From UBA6814 sp040753075 (GTDB lineage: Bacteria; Desulfobacterota; Desulfovibrionia; Desulfovibrionales; Desulfovibrionaceae): 64,000 nt of DNA. The translations under genes were made by a program, and so were the position numbers. This document shows positions 35,001-42,449 of this stretch, piece by piece. The DNA lies in contig JBFMHA010000001.1 of assembly GCA_040753075.1 (NCBI GenBank), forward strand, positions 62,001 to 126,000, read 5' to 3'. How positions within the stretch are numbered: the stretch's first letter is position 1; the number at the start of each line of letters is the position of its first letter. Under the pieces are notes generated by a model, which saw nothing but the letters and a program-made list of their open reading frames with translations, was not told the DNA's origin and searched no databases.

Positions 35001-36440
35001 ATGAAACGTTTCCTCGTTCTGGCGCTTCTCGCCGCCTTCGTGCTGGGCGCCGGCGTCGCCAACGCCGCCACCACGCTGAAGACCTCCGGCGAGATGCAGT
35101 TCGCCTACACCTGGACCGACAACAACGACTTCTTCGAGATGAACGACGACAACAACAGCGAAGATGACTTCCTGGCCGCCCAGCGGTTCCGGGCCTTCTT
35201 CGACTGGTCCGCCAGCGAGACCCTGCGCGGCGTGCTCGGCGTGGAAGCCGGCACCTCCAACTGGGGCGTCTCCGGCGGCGGCGCCGACCTGGACGCCGAC
35301 GACGTGGCCATCGAAGTGAAGCATGCCTACATGGACTTCACCTGGCCCAACACCGGCCTGATGTTCCGCATGGGCGTCCAGCCCATCGAGCTGCCCGGCG
35401 CCGTGGCCGGCAGCCCGGTGTTCGGCGCTGACGTGGCCGGCATCCTGGCCCAGTACAAGTTCACCGACCAGGTCTCCGCCGCGTTCGGCTGGCTGCGTCC
35501 CCAGGACGCCTCCGCCGGCACCGAGCGCGCCGGCATCACCCGCGACGGCGCGGCCGACGAGATCGATGTCCTGGCCCTGCTGGTTCCCATCAAGGGCGAC
35601 GGCTTCACCTTCACCCCCTGGGCCGCCTACGCCATGGCTGGCCAGAACTCCACCTCGAACGCCAACACCAACGTGGTTCGCGTCTACCAGGGCCTGATCA
35701 GCAACGCCACCGGCGCCATGAACGACAACCTGGAGGCCTGGTGGGTCGGCGGCGCGTTCACCATGGACATGTACGCCCCCTTCCTGGTCAAGGCCGACCT
35801 GATGTACGGCTTCACCGACGGCGTGAACGGCTCCGACAAGGGCGGCGTCGGCGAGCGCGAGGGCTGGTTCTTCGACCTGGCCGTGGACTACAAGATGGAC
35901 ATGGTCACCCCCGGCCTGTTCTTCGTGTGGGGCTCCGGCGAGGATGACGACAGGGCCGGCAGCGAGCGCATGCCCGTCATGTACAGCGCGGCTGGCTACC
36001 GTCCCACCTCCTTCGGCCTCGGCGGCGCCAACGGCCTGCTGGGCGACTGGGACGGCATCCTGGGCAACACCGCCACCGGCCTGATGGTCATCGGCGGCAA
36101 GCTGGAGAAGTTCTCCTTCGTGGACAAGCTGTCTCACACCCTGCGCGTGGCCTACGGCCAGGGCACCTCGGACGAGGACTACGTGAAGAAGGGCTACGCG
36201 GCGATGAACTACAACGCCCACCACGGCCTGGCCCTCACCGAGAAGGACAGCTTCTGGGAAGTCAACTTCGACTCCACCTACTCCATCTACGAGAACCTGA
36301 CCGGCTACGTCGAGCTCGGCTACTTGAAGCTGGACCTGGACGACATGTGGAAGAGCCACAGCCATCCGCTGGGCGTGCAGGACACCGACAAGATCCAGGA
36401 CGCCTGGAAGCTGGCCTTCTGCCTGAAGTACAGCTTCTAG
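35001..36440 (+). CDS. Outer-membrane homotrimeric-type porin, copy 1
   Basis: 479 residues with a clean signal peptide (1-22, ending GVANA-AT). The mature part alternates amphipathic strands, starts TTLKTSGEMQFAYTW and ends with a terminal aromatic (LKYSF), the outer-membrane insertion signal. The acidic, Gly-rich composition and motifs FFDWSASETLRGVLG and VKHAYMDFTWP are those of Desulfovibrio porins. It is followed by its own terminator and then by a close paralogue at 36732. Codons are strongly biased to C-ending forms, which suggests high expression. Confidence 0.92.
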   Translation: MKRFLVLALLAAFVLGAGVANAATTLKTSGEMQFAYTWTDNNDFFEMNDDNNSEDDFLAAQRFRAFFDWSASETLRGVLGVEAGTSNWGVSGGGADLDADDVAIEVKHAYMDFTWPNTGLMFRMGVQPIELPGAVAGSPVFGADVAGILAQYKFTDQVSAAFGWLRPQDASAGTERAGITRDGAADEIDVLALLVPIKGDGFTFTPWAAYAMAGQNSTSNANTNVVRVYQGLISNATGAMNDNLEAWWVGGAFTMDMYAPFLVKADLMYGFTDGVNGSDKGGVGEREGWFFDLAVDYKMDMVTPGLFFVWGSGEDDDRAGSERMPVMYSAAGYRPTSFGLGGANGLLGDWDGILGNTATGLMVIGGKLEKFSFVDKLSHTLRVAYGQGTSDEDYVKKGYAAMNYNAHHGLALTEKDSFWEVNFDSTYSIYENLTGYVELGYLKLDLDDMWKSHSHPLGVQDTDKIQDAWKLAFCLKYSF

Positions 36441-36469
36441 CAACGTCAGGCCTCTCCTGATGCCACCCC

Positions 36470-36503
36470 GAGCCGGGGCCTGCGGGCCCCGGCTCTTTTT
36501 TTT
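36470..36503 (+). terminator. Terminator after porin 1
   Basis: Stem GAGCCGGGGCC, loop TGCG, GGCCCCGGCTC, then a run of nine T. Confidence 0.92.
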
Positions 36504-36620
36504 GCTCTCCGGGGTGGTTCTGGAGGACTACCCGGCCCGACCGGACCGGACCAAGAAACTTTCGCCGCCAGAGACGGTTTAAAAATTTTTACGCGTCGTC
36601 AATATGTCGCCGCATCCCCC

Positions 36621-36647
36621 TTGTGAACCAGAACCAAGTAGTATAAT
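36621..36647 (+). promoter_or_regulatory. Promoter of porin 2
   Basis: A consensus TATAAT at 36642-36647 with TTGTGA at 36621-36626 (15-base spacer; a one-base shift gives 16). The transcript leader then contains AGTTGCGGCGCAACT (36660-36674), a hairpin in the 5' UTR, and GAAGGAAGGA before the ATG. Confidence 0.6.
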
Positions 36648-36731
36648 GGAACTGCGGAGGAGTTGCGGCGCAACTTGCGACTCCCGGCGTCAGGATCGGA
36701 TGTGGCCGAACAAAAAAGGAAGGAAGGAACC

Positions 36732-38180
36732 ATGAAGAAACTTCTCATTCTGACCCTGGTCGCGGTCTTCGCGCTCGGGGCCGGCGCGGCCAACGCCGCC
36801 ACGAAGCTGAGCACCAAGGGCGAGATGGCCTTTGGCTACCAGTGGCTGGACAACCCCGACTTCTTCGAGATGAACGACGACAACAACAGCGAGGACGACT
36901 TCCAGGCCTACCAGCGCCTGCGCGTCTTCTTCGACTGGTCCGCCAGCGAGACCCTGCGCGGCGTGCTCGGCATCGAAGCCGGCGTGTCCAACTGGGGCGT
37001 CTCCGGCGGCGGCGCCGACCTGGACGCCGACGACGTGGCCATCGAGGTGAAGCACGCCTACCTGGACTTCACCTGGCCCAACACCGCCCTGAGCTTCCGC
37101 ATGGGCGTGCAGCCCATCGCCCTGCCCGGCGCGGTGGCCGGCTCCCCCATCCTGGACGGCGACGCGGCCGGCATCCTGGCCTCCTACCCGGTCAATGACA
37201 TGATCTCCGGCGCCTTCGGCTGGTTCCGCGTGCAGGACGCCTCCGCCGGCACCGAGCGCGCTGGCGCCCGCAACGACGGCGTGGCCGACGAGATCGACGT
37301 CCTGGCCCTGCTGCTGCCCATCAAGGGTGACGGCTTCACCTTCACCCCCTGGGCCGCCTACGCCATCGTGGGCCAGAACGCCACCCTGAACGCCAACGGC
37401 GGCGTGGGCCTGGCGTACAACGGCCTGATCGGCAACAACACCGGCGCCCTGAGCGACAACCTGGACGCCTGGTGGATCGGCGGCGCCTTCACCCTGGACA
37501 TGTTCGCCCCCTTCTCCATCAAGGGCGACCTGATCTACGGCTTCACCGACGGCGCCAACGGCTCCGACAAGGGCGGCGTGGGCGAGCGCGAGGGCTGGTT
37601 CTTCGACCTGGCCGTGGACTACAAGATGGACATGGTCACCCCCGGCCTGTTCTTCATGTACTCCACCGGCGAGGATGACGACCGCGCCGGCAGCGAGCGC
37701 ATCCCCACCCTGTACGGCTGCTACTACCCGACCTCCCTGGCCACCGCCGGCGCCGCCAGCGTGCTCGACGGCATCGCCGACGGCGTGCTGACCAACGACG
37801 GCACCATGGGCCTGTGGATGCTGGGCGGCCAGCTGGCCAACTTCTCCTTCGTGGACAAGCTGTCCCACACCCTGCGCGTGGCCTACGGCCAGGGCACCAC
37901 GGACCAGGACTTCGTGAAGAAGGGCTACGCCACCCAGAACGCCGGCTACAACAACTACAACTCCATGGCGTACCTGACCGAGAAGGACAGCTTCTGGGAA
38001 GTCAACTTCGACTCCTCCTACGCCATCTACGAGAACCTGACCGGCTACGTCGAACTGGGCTACCTGAACGTGGACCTGGACGACGTGTGGAAGTCCCACT
38101 CCCATGCTCTGGGCGTCCAGGACGTGTCCAAGGCCCAGGACGTGTGGAAGCTGGCCATCGCCCTCAAGTACGCGTTCTAG
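36732..38180 (+). CDS. Outer-membrane homotrimeric-type porin, copy 2
   Basis: 482 residues, paralogous to the preceding gene over the whole length. It has a signal peptide (1-22, ending GAANA-AT), the same FFEMNDDNNSEDDF and DWSASETLRGVLG blocks and an ending in LKYAF. The two differ mainly in predicted loops (for example around LIGNNTGALSDNL and the CYYPTSLATAGAAS region), as expected when pore loops diverge and strands are kept. Long stretches are near-identical at DNA level, so recombination between the copies is possible. Own promoter and terminator suggest independent control. Confidence 0.92.
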   Translation: MKKLLILTLVAVFALGAGAANAATKLSTKGEMAFGYQWLDNPDFFEMNDDNNSEDDFQAYQRLRVFFDWSASETLRGVLGIEAGVSNWGVSGGGADLDADDVAIEVKHAYLDFTWPNTALSFRMGVQPIALPGAVAGSPILDGDAAGILASYPVNDMISGAFGWFRVQDASAGTERAGARNDGVADEIDVLALLLPIKGDGFTFTPWAAYAIVGQNATLNANGGVGLAYNGLIGNNTGALSDNLDAWWIGGAFTLDMFAPFSIKGDLIYGFTDGANGSDKGGVGEREGWFFDLAVDYKMDMVTPGLFFMYSTGEDDDRAGSERIPTLYGCYYPTSLATAGAASVLDGIADGVLTNDGTMGLWMLGGQLANFSFVDKLSHTLRVAYGQGTTDQDFVKKGYATQNAGYNNYNSMAYLTEKDSFWEVNFDSSYAIYENLTGYVELGYLNVDLDDVWKSHSHALGVQDVSKAQDVWKLAIALKYAF

Positions 38181-38205
38181 AGACCGCTCCTTCCTGACGC
38201 CACCC

Positions 38206-38237
38206 GGCCGGGGCCTTCGGGCCCCGGCCTTTTTTTC
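38206..38237 (+). terminator. Terminator after porin 2
   Basis: GGCCGGGGCC-TTCG-GGCCCCGGCC type hairpin followed by seven T. Confidence 0.9.
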
Positions 38238-38338
38238 GGCGTGGAGCGGCCCCCCCGGCCGGCCTCGACTTTCGCCCGGCCTTTCTTTACAAACACTGCC
38301 GGCGGCGGCCCCAACCGCCAGCCTTCAGAGGAGCCCCC

Positions 38339-39646
38339 ATGCCCTGCCGAGAGATCACCTACGCCGGCCCCCAGGACCGGGACGCCCTGCGCGCCTGGCT
38401 GCGCGGCCGGGAAAACCCGGGCGACAGCGTGGACGCCCTGGTCCAGGAGATACTGGATACGGTGCGCGAGCGCGGCGACGCGGCCCTGGCCGACTACACC
38501 CGGCGCTTCGACTGCCCGGATTTCACCCCGGGCATGCTCCGTCTGCCCCAGGCCGACATCGAGAACGCCGCCGCCCAGGTCCCGGCCGAGGACCTGGCCA
38601 TCCTGGCCGAGGCGGCCCAGCGCATCCGCGACTTCCACGAGCGCCAGCGCGAGAATTCCTGGTTCTCCAGCGAGGCCGACGGCACCATCCTGGGCCAGAT
38701 GGTGGTGCCCGTGGACCGGGTGGGCCTGTACGTGCCCGGCGGCCAGGGAGGCCAGACCCCCCTGGTCTCCAGCCTGCTCATGAACGCCATCCCCGCCCAG
38801 GTGGCCGGCGTGCCCCAGATCGCGGTGGTCTCCCCGCCCCGGCCGGACGGAACCCTGAACCCGCTCATCCCGGCCACCGCCCACCTGCTGGGCATCACCG
38901 AGGTCTACCGCCTGGGCAGCGCCTGGGCCGTGGCCGCCCTGGCCTTCGGCAGCGAAACCGTGCCCGCGGTGGACGTCATCGCCGGGCCGGGCAACATCTT
39001 CGTCACCGCGGCCAAGCGCCTGCTGGTGGGCCGGGTGGGCATCGACATGATCGCCGGCCCCTCGGAGATCGTCATCCTCACCGACGGCTCGGCAGACCCG
39101 GCCTGGCTGGCCGCGGACCTGCTCTCCCAGGCCGAGCACGACCCCCTGGCCTCCTCCATCCTGGTGACCCCGAGCAAGGACGCGGCGGCCGCGGTGCGGG
39201 CCGAGCTCGAAACCCAGCTCAAGCTCCTGCCCCGGGGCGAGATCGCGGCCAAGTCCCTGGCCGAATGGGGAGCCGTGGTCGTCACCCCGGACCTGGACGC
39301 GGCCATCGAGGTGGTCAACTCCCTGGCCCCGGAGCACCTGGAGCTGGCCCTGGCCGACCCCTGGCCCGCCCTCACCCGCATCCGCCACGCCGGCGCGGTG
39401 TTCATGGGCCACCACAGCCCGGAGCCGGTGGGCGACTACTTCGCCGGCCCCAACCACGTGCTGCCCACCCTGGGCACGGCCCGGTTCTCCCAGGCCCTGT
39501 CCGTGGAGAATTTCCGCAAGAAAACCAGCATTATAGCCACCTCACGCTCCTTCGTGGCCGAACACGGGGCCAAGATCGCCCGCCTGGCCCGGCTGGAGGG
39601 GCTGGAGGCCCACGCCCGCTCAGTGGAGAGCCGACTTCCCAAATAG
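38339..39646 (+). CDS. hisD: Histidinol dehydrogenase
   Basis: 435 residues. Motifs: VGLYVPGGQGGQTPLVSSLLMNAIPAQVAGV, FGSETVPAVDVIAGPGNIFVTAAKR, GPSEIVILTDG, the catalytic Glu-His pair in APEHLELAL, and GDYFAGPNHVLPTLGTARF. It oxidises histidinol to histidine in two NAD-dependent steps with zinc. GAGGAG lies before the ATG. purC follows 32 bp later. The last codons and the following spacer contain a short duplication (AGTGGAGAGCCGACT twice, 39620-39659). Confidence 0.97.
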   Translation: MPCREITYAGPQDRDALRAWLRGRENPGDSVDALVQEILDTVRERGDAALADYTRRFDCPDFTPGMLRLPQADIENAAAQVPAEDLAILAEAAQRIRDFHERQRENSWFSSEADGTILGQMVVPVDRVGLYVPGGQGGQTPLVSSLLMNAIPAQVAGVPQIAVVSPPRPDGTLNPLIPATAHLLGITEVYRLGSAWAVAALAFGSETVPAVDVIAGPGNIFVTAAKRLLVGRVGIDMIAGPSEIVILTDGSADPAWLAADLLSQAEHDPLASSILVTPSKDAAAAVRAELETQLKLLPRGEIAAKSLAEWGAVVVTPDLDAAIEVVNSLAPEHLELALADPWPALTRIRHAGAVFMGHHSPEPVGDYFAGPNHVLPTLGTARFSQALSVENFRKKTSIIATSRSFVAEHGAKIARLARLEGLEAHARSVESRLPK

Positions 39647-39678
39647 TGGAGAGCCGACTAACCAATCAGGAGATAGCC

Positions 39679-40575
39679 ATGCAGGTCGTCAGAGAAACGG
39701 CGTTTTCGGAATTCCCCCTGCGCTCCCGCGGCAAGGTCCGGGACATCTACGAGACCGGCCCGGACACCCTGCTCATCGTGACCACCGACCGCATGAGCGC
39801 CTTCGACGTGGTCATGGCCGAGCCCATTCCGCACAAGGGCGTGATCCTCAACAAGATCACCCTGTTCTGGATGGAGAAGTTCGCCTCCCTGGTGGAGAAC
39901 CACATCCTGGCCGTGGACCCCAGGGACTTCCCCAAGGCCCTTGCCCCCCACGCCGACCTGCTGGAAGGCCGGGCGGTGCTGGTGCGCAAGGCCAAGCCCT
40001 TGCCCATCGAGTGCATCGTGCGCGGCTTCATCACCGGCTCGGGCTGGAAGGACTACCTGAAGACCGGCCAGGTCTGCGGCCACACCCTGCCCAAGGGCCT
40101 CAAGGAGTCCGAGAAGCTGGCCGCGCCGCTCTTCACGCCCTCCACCAAGGCCGACCTGGGCCAGCACGACGAGAACATCACCCTGGACCAGGCCACGGCC
40201 ATGCTGGGCCCGGAACTGCTGGCCAAGGTGGAGAGCCTGACCCTGGGCATCTACGGCCAGGGCCGTGACTACGCCGAAACCCGGGGCATCCTCATCGCGG
40301 ACACCAAGTTCGAGTTCGGTCTGGTGGGCGACAAGCTCCTGCTCATCGACGAGGTGCTCACCCCGGACTCCTCCCGCTTCTGGCCCCAGGCCGGCTTTGT
40401 TCCCGGCAAGTCCCAGCCGAGCTTCGACAAGCAGTTCCTGCGCGACTGGCTCTCGGACCAGCCCTGGGACAAGACCCCGCCGCCGCCGGCCCTGCCCGCC
40501 GAGGTCATCGCGCAGACCCGGGCCAAGTACCTGGAGGCGTACGCCATCCTCACCGGCGAGTCCCTTGGGCTCTAG
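39679..40575 (+). CDS. purC: Phosphoribosylaminoimidazole-succinocarboxamide synthase
   Basis: 298 residues. Motifs: RSRGKVRDIYE, TDRMSAFDVVM, GVILNKIT, ECIVRGFITGSGWKDY, FTPSTKADLGQHDENIT, IADTKFEFGL and IDEVLTPDSSRFW. It ligates aspartate to CAIR with ATP in purine synthesis. It is of the longer type with a PSFDKQFLRDWL segment. CAGGAG precedes the ATG. It lies between hisD and an aminotransferase gene that starts eight bases after its stop, so all three are probably cotranscribed. Confidence 0.97.
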   Translation: MQVVRETAFSEFPLRSRGKVRDIYETGPDTLLIVTTDRMSAFDVVMAEPIPHKGVILNKITLFWMEKFASLVENHILAVDPRDFPKALAPHADLLEGRAVLVRKAKPLPIECIVRGFITGSGWKDYLKTGQVCGHTLPKGLKESEKLAAPLFTPSTKADLGQHDENITLDQATAMLGPELLAKVESLTLGIYGQGRDYAETRGILIADTKFEFGLVGDKLLLIDEVLTPDSSRFWPQAGFVPGKSQPSFDKQFLRDWLSDQPWDKTPPPPALPAEVIAQTRAKYLEAYAILTGESLGL

Positions 40576-40582
40576 TCGCGCC

Positions 40583-41689
40583 ATGCCCGTCCCCTTCAAC
40601 GACCTCAAGGCGCAGCTCGCCCCCCTGGAGCCCGAGCTGCGCGAGGCCTTCGAGCGGGTGCTGGGTCGGGGCTGGTTCCTCGCCGGGCCGGAGGTGGCGG
40701 CCTTCGAGGCCGAGTTCGCGGCCTGGCTCGGACTGCCCCACGCCGTGGCCCTGAACAGCGGCACCGACGCCCTGTCCCTGGCCTTGCGCGCCCTGGACCT
40801 GGCCCCCGGGGACGAGGTGGTCCTGCCGGCGCACACTGCGCCGCCCTGCTACCACGCAGTGCTGGCCGCGGGGTGCGCGCCGGTGTTCGCGGACGTGGAC
40901 CCGGACCACGGGCTGCTTGACCCGGCCGCAGCCGCGGCCGTGGTCGGGCCGCGCACCCGGGCGCTGATGGCCGTGCACCTCTACGGCCTGCCCTGCGACC
41001 TGGACCCCTTGCTGGCCCTGTGCGCGGACCGCTCCCTGGCCCTGGTGGAGGACTGCGCCCAGGCCCACGGAGCCGCCTACCGCGGCAGGAAGGTCGGGAC
41101 CTTCGGCCGGCTGGCGGCCTTCAGCTTCTACCCCACCAAGAACCTGGGCGCCCTGGGCGACGCCGGCGCCACGGCCTGCACGGACCCGGCCCTGGCCGAA
41201 CGGCTGGCCATGCTGCGCCAGTACGGCGAGCGCACCCGGTACGATTGCGAACTGGCCGGGGCCAACAGCCGCATGGACGAACTCCAGGCCGCCTTCCTCC
41301 GGGCCCGCCTGGGTCGCCTCGCGGCGGACACCGCGGCCCGCCGGGAACTGGCCGCGGCCTACGCCGCGGGCCTGGACGGCCTGCCCCTGGTCTTGCCCGC
41401 CGAGCCCCAAGGAAGGGAACACGTGCACCACCTCTACGTGGTGCGCACCCCCCAACGCGACGCCCTGGCAACGCACCTCAAGGAGCGAGGCATCGGCTCC
41501 GCGGTGCATTACCCCGTCCCCGGCCACCGGCAGCCTCTCTTCACCTCGGGCAAGGCCGGGTTCCGGGCCGGAAACCTGGCCAACACCGAACGCCTGTGCC
41601 GGGAGATCCTCTCCCTGCCCTTCTACCCGGGCATGGGCCAGGGGGCGGTCGAGGAGGTCTGCGCCGCGGTGCGCTCCTTTTTCGCCTGA
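40583..41689 (+). CDS. DegT/DnrJ/EryC1/StrS-family sugar aminotransferase
   Basis: 368 residues of the PLP-dependent sensory-box sugar aminotransferase group. Motifs: PFNDLKAQLAPLEPEL, ALNSGTDALSLALRALDL, VEDCAQAHGAAYRGRKVGTFG, the PLP lysine Lys186 in SFYPTKNLGALGD, and SRMDELQAAFLRARL. It transfers an amino group to a nucleotide-linked keto sugar for surface polysaccharide or glycan modification. No other sugar gene is nearby. It follows purC by eight bases. Confidence 0.9.
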   Translation: MPVPFNDLKAQLAPLEPELREAFERVLGRGWFLAGPEVAAFEAEFAAWLGLPHAVALNSGTDALSLALRALDLAPGDEVVLPAHTAPPCYHAVLAAGCAPVFADVDPDHGLLDPAAAAAVVGPRTRALMAVHLYGLPCDLDPLLALCADRSLALVEDCAQAHGAAYRGRKVGTFGRLAAFSFYPTKNLGALGDAGATACTDPALAERLAMLRQYGERTRYDCELAGANSRMDELQAAFLRARLGRLAADTAARRELAAAYAAGLDGLPLVLPAEPQGREHVHHLYVVRTPQRDALATHLKERGIGSAVHYPVPGHRQPLFTSGKAGFRAGNLANTERLCREILSLPFYPGMGQGAVEEVCAAVRSFFA

Positions 41690-41727
41690 CCCCTTGCCTT
41701 GCGCCTCCAGGTGCTTAGGTTGCCGTC

Positions 41728-41880
41728 ATGAACGAATCCCTCGCCATCCTCCTGGTCGTCGTGTTCTGGGTGGTCCTCAACCGTTTCATCCTGCCGAGAT
41801 TCGGCATCCGGGGCTGAGGCGCAGGCCCGGACTGCAGTTGGCAGCCCAAGGACAAGACGCCGGACAAGCCCCAGGAATGA
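41728..41880 (+). CDS. Candidate small membrane selenoprotein (in-frame TGA at 41815)
   Basis: Read conventionally the ORF ends after 29 residues (NESLAILLVVVFWVVLNRFI then LPRFGIRG). If the TGA at 41815-41817 is read as selenocysteine the frame continues for 20 more residues, GAGPDCSWQPKDKTPDKPQE, before a second TGA. The product would be 50 residues: one N-terminal membrane helix, then Sec, then a Cys six residues later and a hydrophilic Lys/Pro tail. Seventeen of the 20 later codons end in G or C. A hairpin with a short AGTTG loop begins just after the TGA, at the distance bacterial SECIS elements use. The ribosome site (TAGG) is weak. If the TGA is a true stop, this is a 29-residue membrane peptide. 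Confidence 0.55.
41829..41847 (+). promoter_or_regulatory. SECIS-like hairpin downstream of the TGA
   Basis: GG-A-CTGC, loop AGTTG, GCAG-C-CC: a four-pair upper stem, one A/C internal mismatch and two G-C pairs. The loop starts 18 bases after the TGA and has G as its second base, as in the formate dehydrogenase SECIS that SelB recognises. The hairpin is short, so it could occur by chance in GC-rich DNA. Confidence 0.45.
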
Positions 41881-42058
41881 ACCCTCCCAGCACGTGGGGC
41901 GGGACCACATGCGCCCACCTTTTTCATGCGGCCTCCGCCCCCCGGCGGAGGGGCGCTCGTCCACGCCCGACGGGGGGATGCAAGGAGGCGAGGAGCGCCC
42001 TTGCCGGGGCCAGCCGGAGGCCCGGGGAGACGTCCCCGACCGGCGGGCCATTTTCCCC

Positions 42059-42087
42059 TTGCCAAGCCGAGGCGATTTCACTATGTA
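42059..42087 (+). promoter_or_regulatory. Promoter of tRNA-Ser
   Basis: TTGCCA at 42059-42064, a 17-base spacer and TATGTA at 42082-42087, 15 bases before the tRNA 5' end. Confidence 0.65.
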
Positions 42088-42102
42088 GGCAATCCTTGTT
42101 GC

Positions 42103-42195
42103 GGAGAGGTGCCCGAGCGGCCGAAGGGGCACGATTGGAAATCGTGTGTACCGCTAATCCCGGTACCGTGGGTTCAAATCCCACCCTCTCCGCCA
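42103..42195 (+). tRNA. tRNA-Ser(GGA)
   Basis: Starts GGAGAGGTGCCCGAGCGG, anticodon stem-loop ACGAT-TTGGAAA-TCGTG (anticodon GGA), long class II variable arm, T arm GTGGGTTCAAATCCCAC and CCTCTCC-G-CCA. All stems pair and the CCA is encoded. Confidence 0.97.
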
Positions 42196-42280
42196 TCTTT
42201 CTTCTCCCTGCGTTGAACTCCGCACGCGCGCCGCGGCCCTTTTCACGGGACCGGCGGCCGAAGCGGATGCACGCGAAAGC

Positions 42281-42363
42281 GAAGCCGGGCGGCGGTGACG
42301 CCGCCAACCCCGCCAGGCCCGAAAGGGAGCAACGGTAACGGTTGTCTCCGGGTGCCCGGCTTC
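42281..42363 (+). ncRNA. ffs: Signal recognition particle RNA (4.5S type)
   Basis: Contains the universal domain IV core: GCCAGGCCCGAAAGGGAGCA, the GGTAAC tetraloop region and GGTTGTCTCCGGGTGCC. The ends AAGCCGGGC and GCCCGGCTT close the long hairpin. It binds Ffh for co-translational targeting. It follows tRNA-Ser by about 85 bp and could share its promoter. Confidence 0.93.
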
Positions 42364-42366
42364 CCT

Positions 42367-42400
42367 AAGGGGCGCGGTTCAAACCGCGCCCTTTTCTTTT
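42367..42400 (+). terminator. Terminator after SRP RNA
   Basis: AAGGGGCGCGGTT, loop CAA, ACCGCGCCCTTTT, then a T-rich tail. Confidence 0.88.
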
Positions 42401-42449
42401 TTCCAGGGCGCACCGCAATGGCGCACAGGGGCGTTCCGTTGGCGGGACG

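Noticed and set aside
42103..42195. tRNA-Sec, because it is near the candidate selenoprotein
   Set aside because: The anticodon is GGA and the arm lengths are those of an ordinary tRNA-Ser.
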